In this document: piece by piece, positions 18,281 to 26,068 of the stretch
How positions within the stretch are numbered: position 1 is the first letter of the stretch
Layout of the letters: the number at the start of each line of letters is the position of its first letter
Source: Bacteroides luti
Lineage (GTDB): Bacteria > Bacteroidota > Bacteroidia > Bacteroidales > Bacteroidaceae
Length of the DNA stretch: 64,000 nucleotides
Assembly: GCF_900128905.1 (NCBI RefSeq)
Contig: NZ_FQTV01000018.1
Coordinates: forward strand, 1-64,000
Direction: 5' to 3'
The notes under the pieces: model-generated
The model's database searches: none
Told to the model about the DNA's origin: nothing
What the model saw: only the letters and a program-made list of their open reading frames with translations
Translations under genes and position numbers: made by a program

Positions 18281-18766
18281 CTATTTTGATAAATTTGTTT
18301 TGGTGCCGGAACCTTTTGGGTCCATTGCATCAGGGCATACGGCATTAGGTATTGCCATCTTTTCTTCCCAATGAGGGTTGAGATCTTCTTCCACTCTAAA
18401 AGGCACTTCTATAGGTGTGTACAAACTAACTTCTACATTAGCAATTCCTTCTCTAAGCATATCAATCTCTTTTGCAGCACTGTAGGATAGATCAATAATG
18501 AATCGTCTTCCAAACGGACCCCTGTCTGTTACGGTAACAATTACTTCTCTGTCATTCTTCTTATTCCTTACTTTAAGTAATGTACCGAAGGGATATGTTC
18601 GGTGAGCACAAGTGAGGCTGTCATTGTGATAACGAATTCCGCTGGCAGTATTTCTGCCATGCATTCTTTTCCCGTAATAAGTAGCTTTTCCTGTCTCTTG
18701 AGCGGATGTGCAAAAACTGACTGTGGTCAGAAGAAACAGGATAAATAATAAAATCTTGTTGACCAT
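18281..18766 (-). CDS. RlpA-like septal ring protein, double-psi beta-barrel, secreted
   Basis: The 161-residue product has a signal peptide (about 1-22, cleaved near CTSA/QE). A double-psi beta-barrel follows, starting at GKATYYGKRMHGRNTASG. It continues with LTCAHRTYPFGTLLKVRN and ends with VTDRGPFGRRFIIDLSYSAAKEI. These blocks match RlpA, which in Pseudomonas is a lytic transglycosylase for denuded peptidoglycan. The SPOR domain of classical RlpA is absent; instead there is a tail of about 45 residues of unknown role. It shares an operon with the M24 peptidase gene, 16 bases away. Activity in Bacteroides has not been inferred from more than the fold. Confidence 0.88.
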   Translation of the reverse strand: MVNKILLFILFLLTTVSFCTSAQETGKATYYGKRMHGRNTASGIRYHNDSLTCAHRTYPFGTLLKVRNKKNDREVIVTVTDRGPFGRRFIIDLSYSAAKEIDMLREGIANVEVSLYTPIEVPFRVEEDLNPHWEEKMAIPNAVCPDAMDPKGSGTKTNLSK

Positions 18767-18831
18767 ATTGTTCTTGTTTTTGGTTAACAGTCTGGTACAA
18801 AGGTAAGAAAAATATTCCTAACTAAAAAATT

Positions 18832-18873
18832 GTATAAAAAAACGAATGCCCGCTACTCTCTCGAGTAACGGGC
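18832..18873 (-). terminator. Terminator of the 18918 glutamate dehydrogenase gene
   Basis: Read on the - strand, GCCCGTTACT and AGTAGCGGGC pair around CGAGAG, followed by a T-rich tail with a run of seven T. It lies about 45 bases after the stop codon. Confidence 0.85.
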
Positions 18874-18917
18874 ACCGCAAAACTTAAAATACGACTAAAC
18901 GAATATTTCTTTGATTA

Positions 18918-20252
18918 TTATACTATGCCTTGAGCCATCATTGCGTGAGCAACTTTCATGAATCCTGCAATATTGGCTCCCTTAACGTAATTGATATATC
19001 CGTCAGGTTCTGTTCCATACTTAACACATTGAGCATGAATACCATGCATAATTTCATGAAGCTTGCTATCTACCTCTTTAGCTCCCCAGCTCAGGTGCAT
19101 TGCGTTCTGAGACATCTCTAGTCCGGAAGTTGCAACTCCACCAGCATTAACTGCTTTACCAGGAGCGTACATAACTTTACGTTCAATAAACAAATCAATA
19201 GCTTCAGGAGTGCATCCCATGTTAGAAATTTCTCCCACGCAAAGAACATTATTATCTATTAATAGTTTAGCATCATTGCCATCCAATTCGTTTTGGGTTG
19301 CACAAGGTAATGCTATATCTACTTTAACTTCCCATGGACGACGACCTGGAACAAATTTAGCATTGAATTCCTCAGCGTATGGTTCAACTATATCATTGCC
19401 CGAAGCACGCAGTTCAAGCATGTAATCAATCTTTTCTCCGCTAATACCAGCTTCATCATAAATGTATCCGTCCGGTCCGGAGATAGTTACAACTTTAGCT
19501 CCAAGTTCGGTAGCTTTTAAGGCTGCACCCCATGCTACATTACCAAAGCCAGAGATGGCAACAGTTTTACCTTTAATATCAATACCTCTTGTTTCCAACA
19601 TCTGATGCACAAAGTACAGACCTCCGAAACCTGTAGCTTCCGGACGAACTAATGAACCACCATATTCAATACCCTTTCCGGTAAATGTACCTGTAAATTC
19701 ACGGGCTAGTTTTTTATACATACCGAACATGTAGCCTATTTCACGTCCGCCTACACCGATATCACCGGCTGGTACATCTGTATCAGGACCAATATGACGC
19801 CATAGCTCTAATATGAATGCCTGGCAGAAACGCATAACTTCCGCATCAGATTTACCGCGAATGGAAAAATCAGATCCGCCTTTACCTCCTCCCATTGGAA
19901 GAGTAGTTAATGCATTTTTGAAAGTTTGTTCAAATCCCAGAAATTTAAGAATAGAGAGATTTACTGATGGGTGAAAACGAATTCCGCCTTTGTATGGGCC
20001 AATGGCATTATTGAACTGAACACGGTAACCAAGATTAACTTGTACCTCTCCTTTATCGTCTACCCAGGGCACTTTGAATGTAAAAATGCGGTCGGGCTCA
20101 ACTAAGCGTTCTATAATACGAGCTTTTTCAAATTCAGGATGTTGGTTGTAAACATCTTCGATAGAGATCAATACTTCTTTAACAGCTTGGAGGTATTCTA
20201 ACTCTCCGGGGTGTTTAGCTTCTAATGAAGCCATTATTAAATCGATGTTCAT
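18918..20252 (-). CDS. gdhA: Glutamate dehydrogenase, hexameric GdhA type (copy 1)
   Basis: The enzyme interconverts 2-oxoglutarate plus ammonia and glutamate, the main ammonia entry point in Bacteroides. I start at 20252 (MNIDLIMASLEAKHPGE), giving 444 residues, the same length as the second copy at 28381. A frame to 20300 adds 16 atypical residues. Substrate residues are visible in IGPYKGGIRF and PMGGGKGGSDF (lysine at about 124). PAGDIGVGGRE carries the catalytic aspartate at about 164. The nucleotide fold has GFGNVAWGAA near 235-245. NAD or NADP preference cannot be fixed by eye; Bacteroides are known to carry both kinds. A -7-like TACCTTTG box lies at 20302-20309 on the - strand. Confidence 0.95.
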   Translation of the reverse strand: MNIDLIMASLEAKHPGELEYLQAVKEVLISIEDVYNQHPEFEKARIIERLVEPDRIFTFKVPWVDDKGEVQVNLGYRVQFNNAIGPYKGGIRFHPSVNLSILKFLGFEQTFKNALTTLPMGGGKGGSDFSIRGKSDAEVMRFCQAFILELWRHIGPDTDVPAGDIGVGGREIGYMFGMYKKLAREFTGTFTGKGIEYGGSLVRPEATGFGGLYFVHQMLETRGIDIKGKTVAISGFGNVAWGAALKATELGAKVVTISGPDGYIYDEAGISGEKIDYMLELRASGNDIVEPYAEEFNAKFVPGRRPWEVKVDIALPCATQNELDGNDAKLLIDNNVLCVGEISNMGCTPEAIDLFIERKVMYAPGKAVNAGGVATSGLEMSQNAMHLSWGAKEVDSKLHEIMHGIHAQCVKYGTEPDGYINYVKGANIAGFMKVAHAMMAQGIV

Positions 20253-20301
20253 AATATGTTTTTTTAAAAGGTTTCTGATAAAATGTAAACCGTTGTACAA
20301 G

Positions 20302-20309
20302 CAAAGGTA
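20302..20309 (-). promoter_or_regulatory. Probable -7 element for the 18918 gdhA gene
   Basis: Read on the - strand it is TACCTTTG, matching TAnnTTTG, 50 bases before the start codon. I find no good TTTG at the -33 spacing, so this is only half a promoter. Confidence 0.35.
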
Positions 20310-20467
20310 GTTAATTAAATGATTTAAACTAATTTTTTAGTGAAAATATTGATTAAAATATAATAAAATGATATTCTAGTGTATTCTGGGTTACTTTTCA
20401 GCTCATTTGTTGCATAAGCCAAAAATAATCCTCAAATTTGTTACCTTATAATGTAATGAAATAGTAT

Positions 20468-23428
20468 ATGCTCAGTAAACTTAAATTAAACCAACTATAT
20501 TTCAAAGATACTACTTTTGCCAATTTAATGACTAAAAGAATCTTTAATGTTTTGCTCATCGCAAATCCTTATGATGCTTTTATGCTGGAGGATGACGGAC
20601 GCATTGACGAAAAGATCTTTAATGAGTATGCTGCACTCAGTTTGCGCTATCCTCCACGGTTTACTCAGATCTCTTCAGAAGAAGAGGCATGGGCAGAATT
20701 GGAAGAGATTTCTTATGATCTGGTTATTTGTATGCCTAGTACGGATAAAAGTGATTTCTTTGCTACTGGACGCAATATCAAAGAAAAATATCCTCATATC
20801 CCAATTGTTATTCTTACCCCTTTTTCTCATGGAGTAACAAGACGGTTATCTAATGAAAACTTAAGTGCTTTTGAGTATGTGTTTTGCTGGCTGGGAAATA
20901 CAGATTTACTTGTTTCTATAATAAAATTAATAGAAGATAAGATGAATCTGGAGCACGACGTAGCCGAAGTAGGGGTGCAGATGATTTTATTGGTGGAAGA
21001 TTCCATTCGTTTTTATTCTTCAGTTCTTCCTAGCCTTTATAAGTTTGTTCTTCAGCAATCGCAGGATTTTGCTACAGAAGCATTGAACGATCACCAGAAA
21101 ACGTTGCGAATGAGAGGGCGGCCAAAGATTGTTCTGGCCAGAAATTATGAAGAAGCAATGGAGCTTTATAATAAATTCCAGGATAATATGCTGGGAGTTA
21201 TTACCGATGTAAGATATCCAAGAAATGGAAAAAAAGATTCATTAGCGGGAATTAAGCTATGTTCTGAAATACGTAAAAAAGATCCGTTTGTTCCATTGAT
21301 TATTCAATCGTCTGAAACTGAAAATCAGGTTTACGCTAATCGTTATGCGGCTAGTTTTGTAGATAAGAATTCCAAGAAGATGGATGTTGATTTACAACGA
21401 ATCGTATCCGATAATTTTGGATTTGGTGATTTTATTTTCCGCAATCCAACAACTAATGCCGAGGTTGCAAAAGTACGGAATCTGAAAGACCTTCAAAATA
21501 TTATTTATTCTGTGCCCAGCGAATCTTTGCTGTATCATATTTCCCGAAACCATATCTCCCGCTGGCTTTACTCCCGGGCAATGTTTCCGGTTGCCGAGTT
21601 CTTGCGTCAGATTACCTTTGATGAAGTTGTAGACATTGATATATACAGAAAGATTATTTTCGAGGCGATTGTGAAATACCGTAAAATGAAGAATCAGGGA
21701 GTGGTGGCTGTTTTTAAACGCGACCGCTTTGACCGTTATTCTAATTTTGCTCGTATTGGCGATGGATCGTTGGGAGGAAAGGGTAGAGGACTGGCGTTTA
21801 TTGACAATATGGTGAAGCGTCATCCTCAGTTTGACGAGTTTGATAATGCAAAAGTTGCTATTCCTAAAACCGTTGTTCTATGTACAGACATCTTCGATGA
21901 GTTTATGGAATCTAACAACCTGTATCAGGTGGCTCTTTCGGATGTTGATGATGATACTATTCTGAAATATTTCTTGCGGGCTAAACTGCCGGAGAGATTG
22001 GTGGAAGACTTCTTTACATTCTTTGATGTAGTTAAATCTCCAATTGCAATCCGCTCGTCGAGCTTGTTGGAAGATTCCCATTATCAGCCATTCGCCGGAA
22101 TATATTCTACGTATATGATTCCTTATCTGGATGATAAGTATGAAATGCTGAGAATGCTGAGTGATTCTATTAAAGGTGTTTATGCTTCTGTGTTTTACAG
22201 TGATAGTAAATCGTACATGCAGGCAACCTCCAACTTTATAGATCAGGAAAAAATGGCGGTAATTCTTCAGGAAGTTGTTGGTAACCAGTATGGTGACCGC
22301 TATTATCCTTCTATGTCCGGGGTGGCAAGGTCGCTCAATTATTACCCGATTGGAGATGAGAAACCGGAAGAGGGAACTGTGAATATTGCATTAGGACTTG
22401 GCAAATACATTGTTGATGGAGGTATGACTCTTAGATTCTCTCCTTATCATCCACATCAGATATTGCAGACCAGCGAATTGGATATTACATTAAAAGAGAC
22501 TCAGACTCGCTTCTATGCTTTGGACTTAAAGAATATAGGCCAGGATTTTTCTATAGATGATGGTTTTAATTTGCTGAAACTTCCTGTTAAAGAGGCCGAG
22601 AATGATGGTTCATTGCGTTATCTTGCTTCTACTTTCGATCCTTATGATCAGGTGATTAGAGATGGTATTTATCCTGGTGGACGTAAGCTGATTACTTTTG
22701 CCAATATTTTGCAGCATGATGTTTTTCCATTGGCTGAGATATTGAAGTTGGCAATGAAGTATGGGGAGGATGAAATGAGACGTCCGGTTGAAATTGAATT
22801 TGCCGCAACTATGAGTACTGAGATGGACAAATCGGGTACATTCTATTTGTTGCAGATTCGTCCTATTGTAGATAGTAAGCAGGTGCTTGATGAAGATTTG
22901 TCGTTAATAGAAGCCGAAAAAACATTGCTTGCATCTAATCATGCGTTAGGACATGGAATTATGAATGATGTGTATGACATTGTTTATGTAAAGACTGACA
23001 ATTACAGTGCATCTCACAATCAGGATATTGCTTACGAAATAGAAAAACTGAATAAGGAGTTTCTTGATAAAAACAAGAATTATATTCTGGTTGGTCCGGG
23101 GCGATGGGGTTCCAGCGATACCTGGCTGGGTATTCCTGTAAAATGGCCACATATATCGTCTGCAAAGGTTATTGTTGAAGCGGGTCTAACAAATTATAGA
23201 GTAGATCCAAGTCAGGGTACGCATTTCTTTCAGAATCTGACATCGTTTGGTGTGGGCTACTTTACTATTAATTCTTATATGAATGATGGAATCTATGATC
23301 AGGATTTCCTGAATGATAAGGAACCTGCGTTTGAAACTAAATACCTTCGTCATATACATTTTGATAAGCCATTGATCGTTAAAATAGATGGAATGAAGAA
23401 TATTGGAGTCGTGATGAAGCCTGAATAA
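20468..23428 (+). CDS. Receiver-like domains fused to a PEP synthase/PPDK-type ATP-binding domain
   Basis: This 986-residue cytoplasmic protein begins with two response-regulator-like Rossmann domains. The first is at about 25-150 (FNVLLIANPYD, then DLVICMPSTDK, then IPIVILTPF). The second is at about 170-310 (QMILLVEDS, then GVITDVRYP, then PLIIQSSE). From about 430 to 840 a PPDK N-terminal ATP-grasp-like domain follows, with GDGSLGGKGRGLAF, AIRSSSLLEDS near 528 and LLQIRPIVDS near 796. A C-terminal part contains GPGRWGSSD near 876. The swivelling phosphohistidine domain and the PEP/pyruvate barrel of true PEP synthases are not visible. The catalytic role is therefore unknown; a signalling-controlled phosphotransfer enzyme is one possibility. 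Similar proteins occur in Bacteroides as PEP/pyruvate-binding domain proteins. It stands alone; the next gene starts 124 bases later. Confidence 0.8.
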   Translation: MLSKLKLNQLYFKDTTFANLMTKRIFNVLLIANPYDAFMLEDDGRIDEKIFNEYAALSLRYPPRFTQISSEEEAWAELEEISYDLVICMPSTDKSDFFATGRNIKEKYPHIPIVILTPFSHGVTRRLSNENLSAFEYVFCWLGNTDLLVSIIKLIEDKMNLEHDVAEVGVQMILLVEDSIRFYSSVLPSLYKFVLQQSQDFATEALNDHQKTLRMRGRPKIVLARNYEEAMELYNKFQDNMLGVITDVRYPRNGKKDSLAGIKLCSEIRKKDPFVPLIIQSSETENQVYANRYAASFVDKNSKKMDVDLQRIVSDNFGFGDFIFRNPTTNAEVAKVRNLKDLQNIIYSVPSESLLYHISRNHISRWLYSRAMFPVAEFLRQITFDEVVDIDIYRKIIFEAIVKYRKMKNQGVVAVFKRDRFDRYSNFARIGDGSLGGKGRGLAFIDNMVKRHPQFDEFDNAKVAIPKTVVLCTDIFDEFMESNNLYQVALSDVDDDTILKYFLRAKLPERLVEDFFTFFDVVKSPIAIRSSSLLEDSHYQPFAGIYSTYMIPYLDDKYEMLRMLSDSIKGVYASVFYSDSKSYMQATSNFIDQEKMAVILQEVVGNQYGDRYYPSMSGVARSLNYYPIGDEKPEEGTVNIALGLGKYIVDGGMTLRFSPYHPHQILQTSELDITLKETQTRFYALDLKNIGQDFSIDDGFNLLKLPVKEAENDGSLRYLASTFDPYDQVIRDGIYPGGRKLITFANILQHDVFPLAEILKLAMKYGEDEMRRPVEIEFAATMSTEMDKSGTFYLLQIRPIVDSKQVLDEDLSLIEAEKTLLASNHALGHGIMNDVYDIVYVKTDNYSASHNQDIAYEIEKLNKEFLDKNKNYILVGPGRWGSSDTWLGIPVKWPHISSAKVIVEAGLTNYRVDPSQGTHFFQNLTSFGVGYFTINSYMNDGIYDQDFLNDKEPAFETKYLRHIHFDKPLIVKIDGMKNIGVVMKPE

Positions 23429-23552
23429 CTTTACAAATGAAATAGTTGTAGTTGAAGCATTAATGGCGGATTGAAGGCTGTTTAATGTTGTTTTGCCATT
23501 TATTGTTAGACTTAAGAAAGTTTATCGATTATATAATTAAAATTATCAAGTT

Positions 23553-24131
23553 ATGAAAAGATCTGTATTTTTAATGTTATTCTTTGTTGCTGTTTCATGT
23601 GCTGCTCAGGAACTTAAGCCTATCAAATTAAATGCACCTGATTTGAAACGGACTGTTACATTGATGAACGCTTTCTCTAACAGAAAATCTACCAGAACGT
23701 TTTCTGATAAAATGCTTAGTCATCAGGATCTTTCCGATCTTCTTTGGGCTGCAAACGGAATTAACCGCCCAAAGGAAGGAAAAAGAACTGCTCCATCTGC
23801 CCGAAATAAACAAGACATCAAAGTCTATGTATGTATGGCCGAAGGCAATTATCTATATAACGCTTCTACCAGTACCCTTGACCCGATAAGTAAAGATGAT
23901 GTACGCCCAATGAAAGCTCCGATATGCCTGATTCTGGTTTCTGATAACAATGAATCCTGGGGTGCACTAGATGCCGGAATTGTTTCTCAGAATATATCAT
24001 TGTTTTGTTCAGGTGCAGACTTGGCAACAGTATGCCGGGCTAGCATGAACAAAGAAGAATTGAAAAAAGCGTTGAACCTGACAGATAAGCAGACTCTCTA
24101 TCTGAATCATCCCGTAGGATACTTTAAATAA
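23553..24131 (+). CDS. Secreted nitroreductase/SagB-type family protein
   Basis: The 192-residue product has an N-terminal export signal (about 1-18). Residues VAVSC could form a lipobox, or signal peptidase could cut after SCA/AQE. The rest is a short nitroreductase-fold protein. FSNRKSTRTF near 41-50 is the typical RRSxRxF flavin-phosphate motif, and LLWAANGINRP near 68-78 and APSARNKQDI follow the SagB/nitroreductase pattern. The C-terminal part carries LGALDAG-like WGALDAGIVSQNI and ends in NHPVGYFK, where related proteins have HPVGYP. A flavin enzyme acting outside the cytoplasm would be unusual; the substrate is unknown. The gene ends with its own terminator at 24138-24183. Confidence 0.75.
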   Translation: MKRSVFLMLFFVAVSCAAQELKPIKLNAPDLKRTVTLMNAFSNRKSTRTFSDKMLSHQDLSDLLWAANGINRPKEGKRTAPSARNKQDIKVYVCMAEGNYLYNASTSTLDPISKDDVRPMKAPICLILVSDNNESWGALDAGIVSQNISLFCSGADLATVCRASMNKEELKKALNLTDKQTLYLNHPVGYFK

Positions 24132-24137
24132 AATAGT

Positions 24138-24183
24138 AAGTCCTTGTACAGAACCAATATATTTGTGCAAGGACTTTTTTTAT
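24138..24183 (+). terminator. Rho-independent terminator after the nitroreductase-like gene
   Basis: AAGTCCTTGTAC and GTGCAAGGACTT pair with one mismatch around a loop of about 15, then a run of T. Confidence 0.85.
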
Positions 24184-24352
24184 TTCAGTATCAGAACTTA
24201 TCAAAATGGAATGGCTGGATATTGTTTGTTATTAAAAAGATTTGTTATTGTAATTCTATTATTTAATTTTACGCGCAATTATTAGTGGGATAATTTGAAT
24301 AATTATTTTTAATAATACTTGTTGGATGCATAATTCTTAAATAAACAATAAT

Positions 24353-25666
24353 ATGAAAAAGATCTTTTGGCTATTTTTAATTCTTGTATGTAATGTGCAA
24401 CTGTTTGCTCAGCAAGGGTATCAACCTTCTGAGGAAAACCTGAAAAGTAGAACAGAATTTCAGGATGAAAAGTTTGGAATGTTTATCCATTGGGGACTAT
24501 ACAGTATGCTGGGCGATGGTGAATGGGTAATGAATAACAGGAATATTAACTGGAAAGAGTATGAGAAACTGGCTTCTGCTTTCTATCCTTCCAGATTTGA
24601 TGCTGCCGCATGGGTTTCGGCTGCAAAGGCTGCCGGTATGAAGTATATTTGCTTCACAACTCGTCACCACGATGGCTTTTCAATGTTTAAAACTAAATAT
24701 TCGGATTATAATGTTGTAGATGCAACTCCTTTCAAAAGAGATATAGTGAAAGCTTTAGCCGAAGAATGTAAAAAGCAGGGGTTAAAACTTCATCTTTACT
24801 ATTCTCATCTGGATTGGCGTCGTGATGATTATTATCCAATTGGTAAAACGGGCCTTATTGGTAGAACAGGACAGGGAACTGGCCGAACTACGCATGGAAA
24901 ATGGAGTGATTATATGAACTTTATGAATAATCAGCTTACCGAATTACTAACTAACTATGGTCCGATTGGTGCAATCTGGTTTGATGGTTATTGGGACAAG
25001 GACCAGGATCCTACCTGGGACTGGAACTTAGGCGGACAGTACGAACTGATTCACAAACTACAACCGGGATGTATGATTGGAAACAATCATCACAGTACTC
25101 CGCTTCCTGGTGAAGATTTTCAGATGTTTGAACGTGATCTCCCAGGCGAGAATACAGCCGGACTTTCAGGACAGACAATCAGCAGACTTCCTTTGGAAAC
25201 TTGCGAAACCATGAATAGAAACTGGGGATATGACATTACTGATAATAACTATAAAACAACCAAAGAGTTTATTCATTTTTTAGTAAAAGCTGCTGGAAAT
25301 AATGCTAACTTGCTTATCAATGTTGGTCCTCAGCCCAATGGAGAAATTCCGGCAACCGCTGTTCAAAGATTAAAAGAAGTGGGAGAGTGGATGAAAGTGT
25401 ATGGTGAAACAATTTACGGAACCCGTGGTGGGGTAGTTCCGGTTCGTGATTGGGGAGTAACTACCCAGAAAGGAAATAAGCTATTTGTCCATATCCTGAA
25501 CCTGAAAGATAAAGCTTTATTTTTGCCTGTTACCAATAAGGTGAAGAATGCTGTATTGTTCAAGAATAAAACTGCAATTAAATTCAAACAAGATAAAGAA
25601 GGTGTTTTGCTGTACTTAACAGAAGCTCCTACAGATGTTGATTATGTTGTGGAATTATCTTTCTGA
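24353..25666 (+). CDS. GH29 alpha-L-fucosidase, secreted
   Basis: The 437-residue product has a signal peptide (about 1-20, ending LFAQ/QG) and a single GH29 catalytic barrel. Typical blocks are FGMFIHWGLYS near 41-51 and YICFTTRHHDGFSMFKT near 100-116. IWFDGYWD near 206-213 carries the expected nucleophile aspartate. INVGPQPNGEIP is near 323-334. The protein ends in a small beta domain, without a discoidin-type module, unlike the second GH29 at 52645. It should release fucose from host or plant glycans in the periplasm or at the surface. It stands alone with no SusC/D neighbours. Confidence 0.93.
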   Translation: MKKIFWLFLILVCNVQLFAQQGYQPSEENLKSRTEFQDEKFGMFIHWGLYSMLGDGEWVMNNRNINWKEYEKLASAFYPSRFDAAAWVSAAKAAGMKYICFTTRHHDGFSMFKTKYSDYNVVDATPFKRDIVKALAEECKKQGLKLHLYYSHLDWRRDDYYPIGKTGLIGRTGQGTGRTTHGKWSDYMNFMNNQLTELLTNYGPIGAIWFDGYWDKDQDPTWDWNLGGQYELIHKLQPGCMIGNNHHSTPLPGEDFQMFERDLPGENTAGLSGQTISRLPLETCETMNRNWGYDITDNNYKTTKEFIHFLVKAAGNNANLLINVGPQPNGEIPATAVQRLKEVGEWMKVYGETIYGTRGGVVPVRDWGVTTQKGNKLFVHILNLKDKALFLPVTNKVKNAVLFKNKTAIKFKQDKEGVLLYLTEAPTDVDYVVELSF

Positions 25667-25714
25667 TTTTTTTTGTATTTATTCCCAGTAAATTTAATAG
25701 TTTGAAGTAATAAA

Positions 25715-25865
25715 CAAAAAAGCCGGTATCTCTTTTTGAATCTCTTGTACAAAAGATTGCATTCTTCTGTACAAAGCAATTTAATCTTCTGTACAAAAGA
25801 ATTAATTGTTTTGTACAAGGATAAATTAATTATTCGTGATGAGTGTAAAACTACCCGAGGAGTAT
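25715..25865. repeat. Composite TGTACA repeat element, copy A
   Basis: Four TGTACA palindromes start at 25746, 25768, 25790 and 25812, exactly 22 bases apart. Spacers of 16 bases are rich in GAAT/ATTC words such as GATTGCATTC. The upstream side has AAGCCGG (25721-25726) and the downstream side GAGTGTAAAACTACCCG (about 25841-25857), resembling the hairpin arms at 54711-54735 and 54887-54908. The same layout recurs at 54711-54925. Confidence 0.7.
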
Positions 25866-25960
25866 TTTAAAAAAGGAACCGAAAAGTTAAATTGAGTCTT
25901 TGAAGATTGAATATTCTGGATTGGTCTCAGATAAGGGATCCGAAGATGAAAAAGAAATAA

Positions 25961-25999
25961 AAATGGGCTGTCCTAATTTGTTTGGACAGCCCATTTTTT
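25961..25999. terminator. Bidirectional terminator hairpin
   Basis: AAATGGGCTGTCC and GGACAGCCCATTT pair perfectly around a loop of about 10, with T-rich sequence after and A-rich sequence before. It can end the GH29 transcript (+) and the prolyl oligopeptidase transcript (-). Confidence 0.85.
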
Positions 26000-26068
26000 A
26001 TTTGTGATTAAAAGTTTGATAATCCCTTTATTTTCCTTTGGTTCTATAAACCAAGTGGTAGAAAGAGA

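Larger units (their letters stand above)
25667..26068. other. Intergenic region with TGTACA array and terminator hairpin
   Basis: No gene is seen. It holds a four-copy TGTACA array (25746-25817) with flanking hairpin-like words, described separately, and a strong terminator at 25961-25999. The sequence between them is AT-rich and featureless. Confidence 0.6.

Noticed and set aside
25746..25817. CRISPR-like regular spacing of TGTACA
   Set aside because: The unit is only 6 bases and the 16-base spacers are similar to one another and shared between the two loci.
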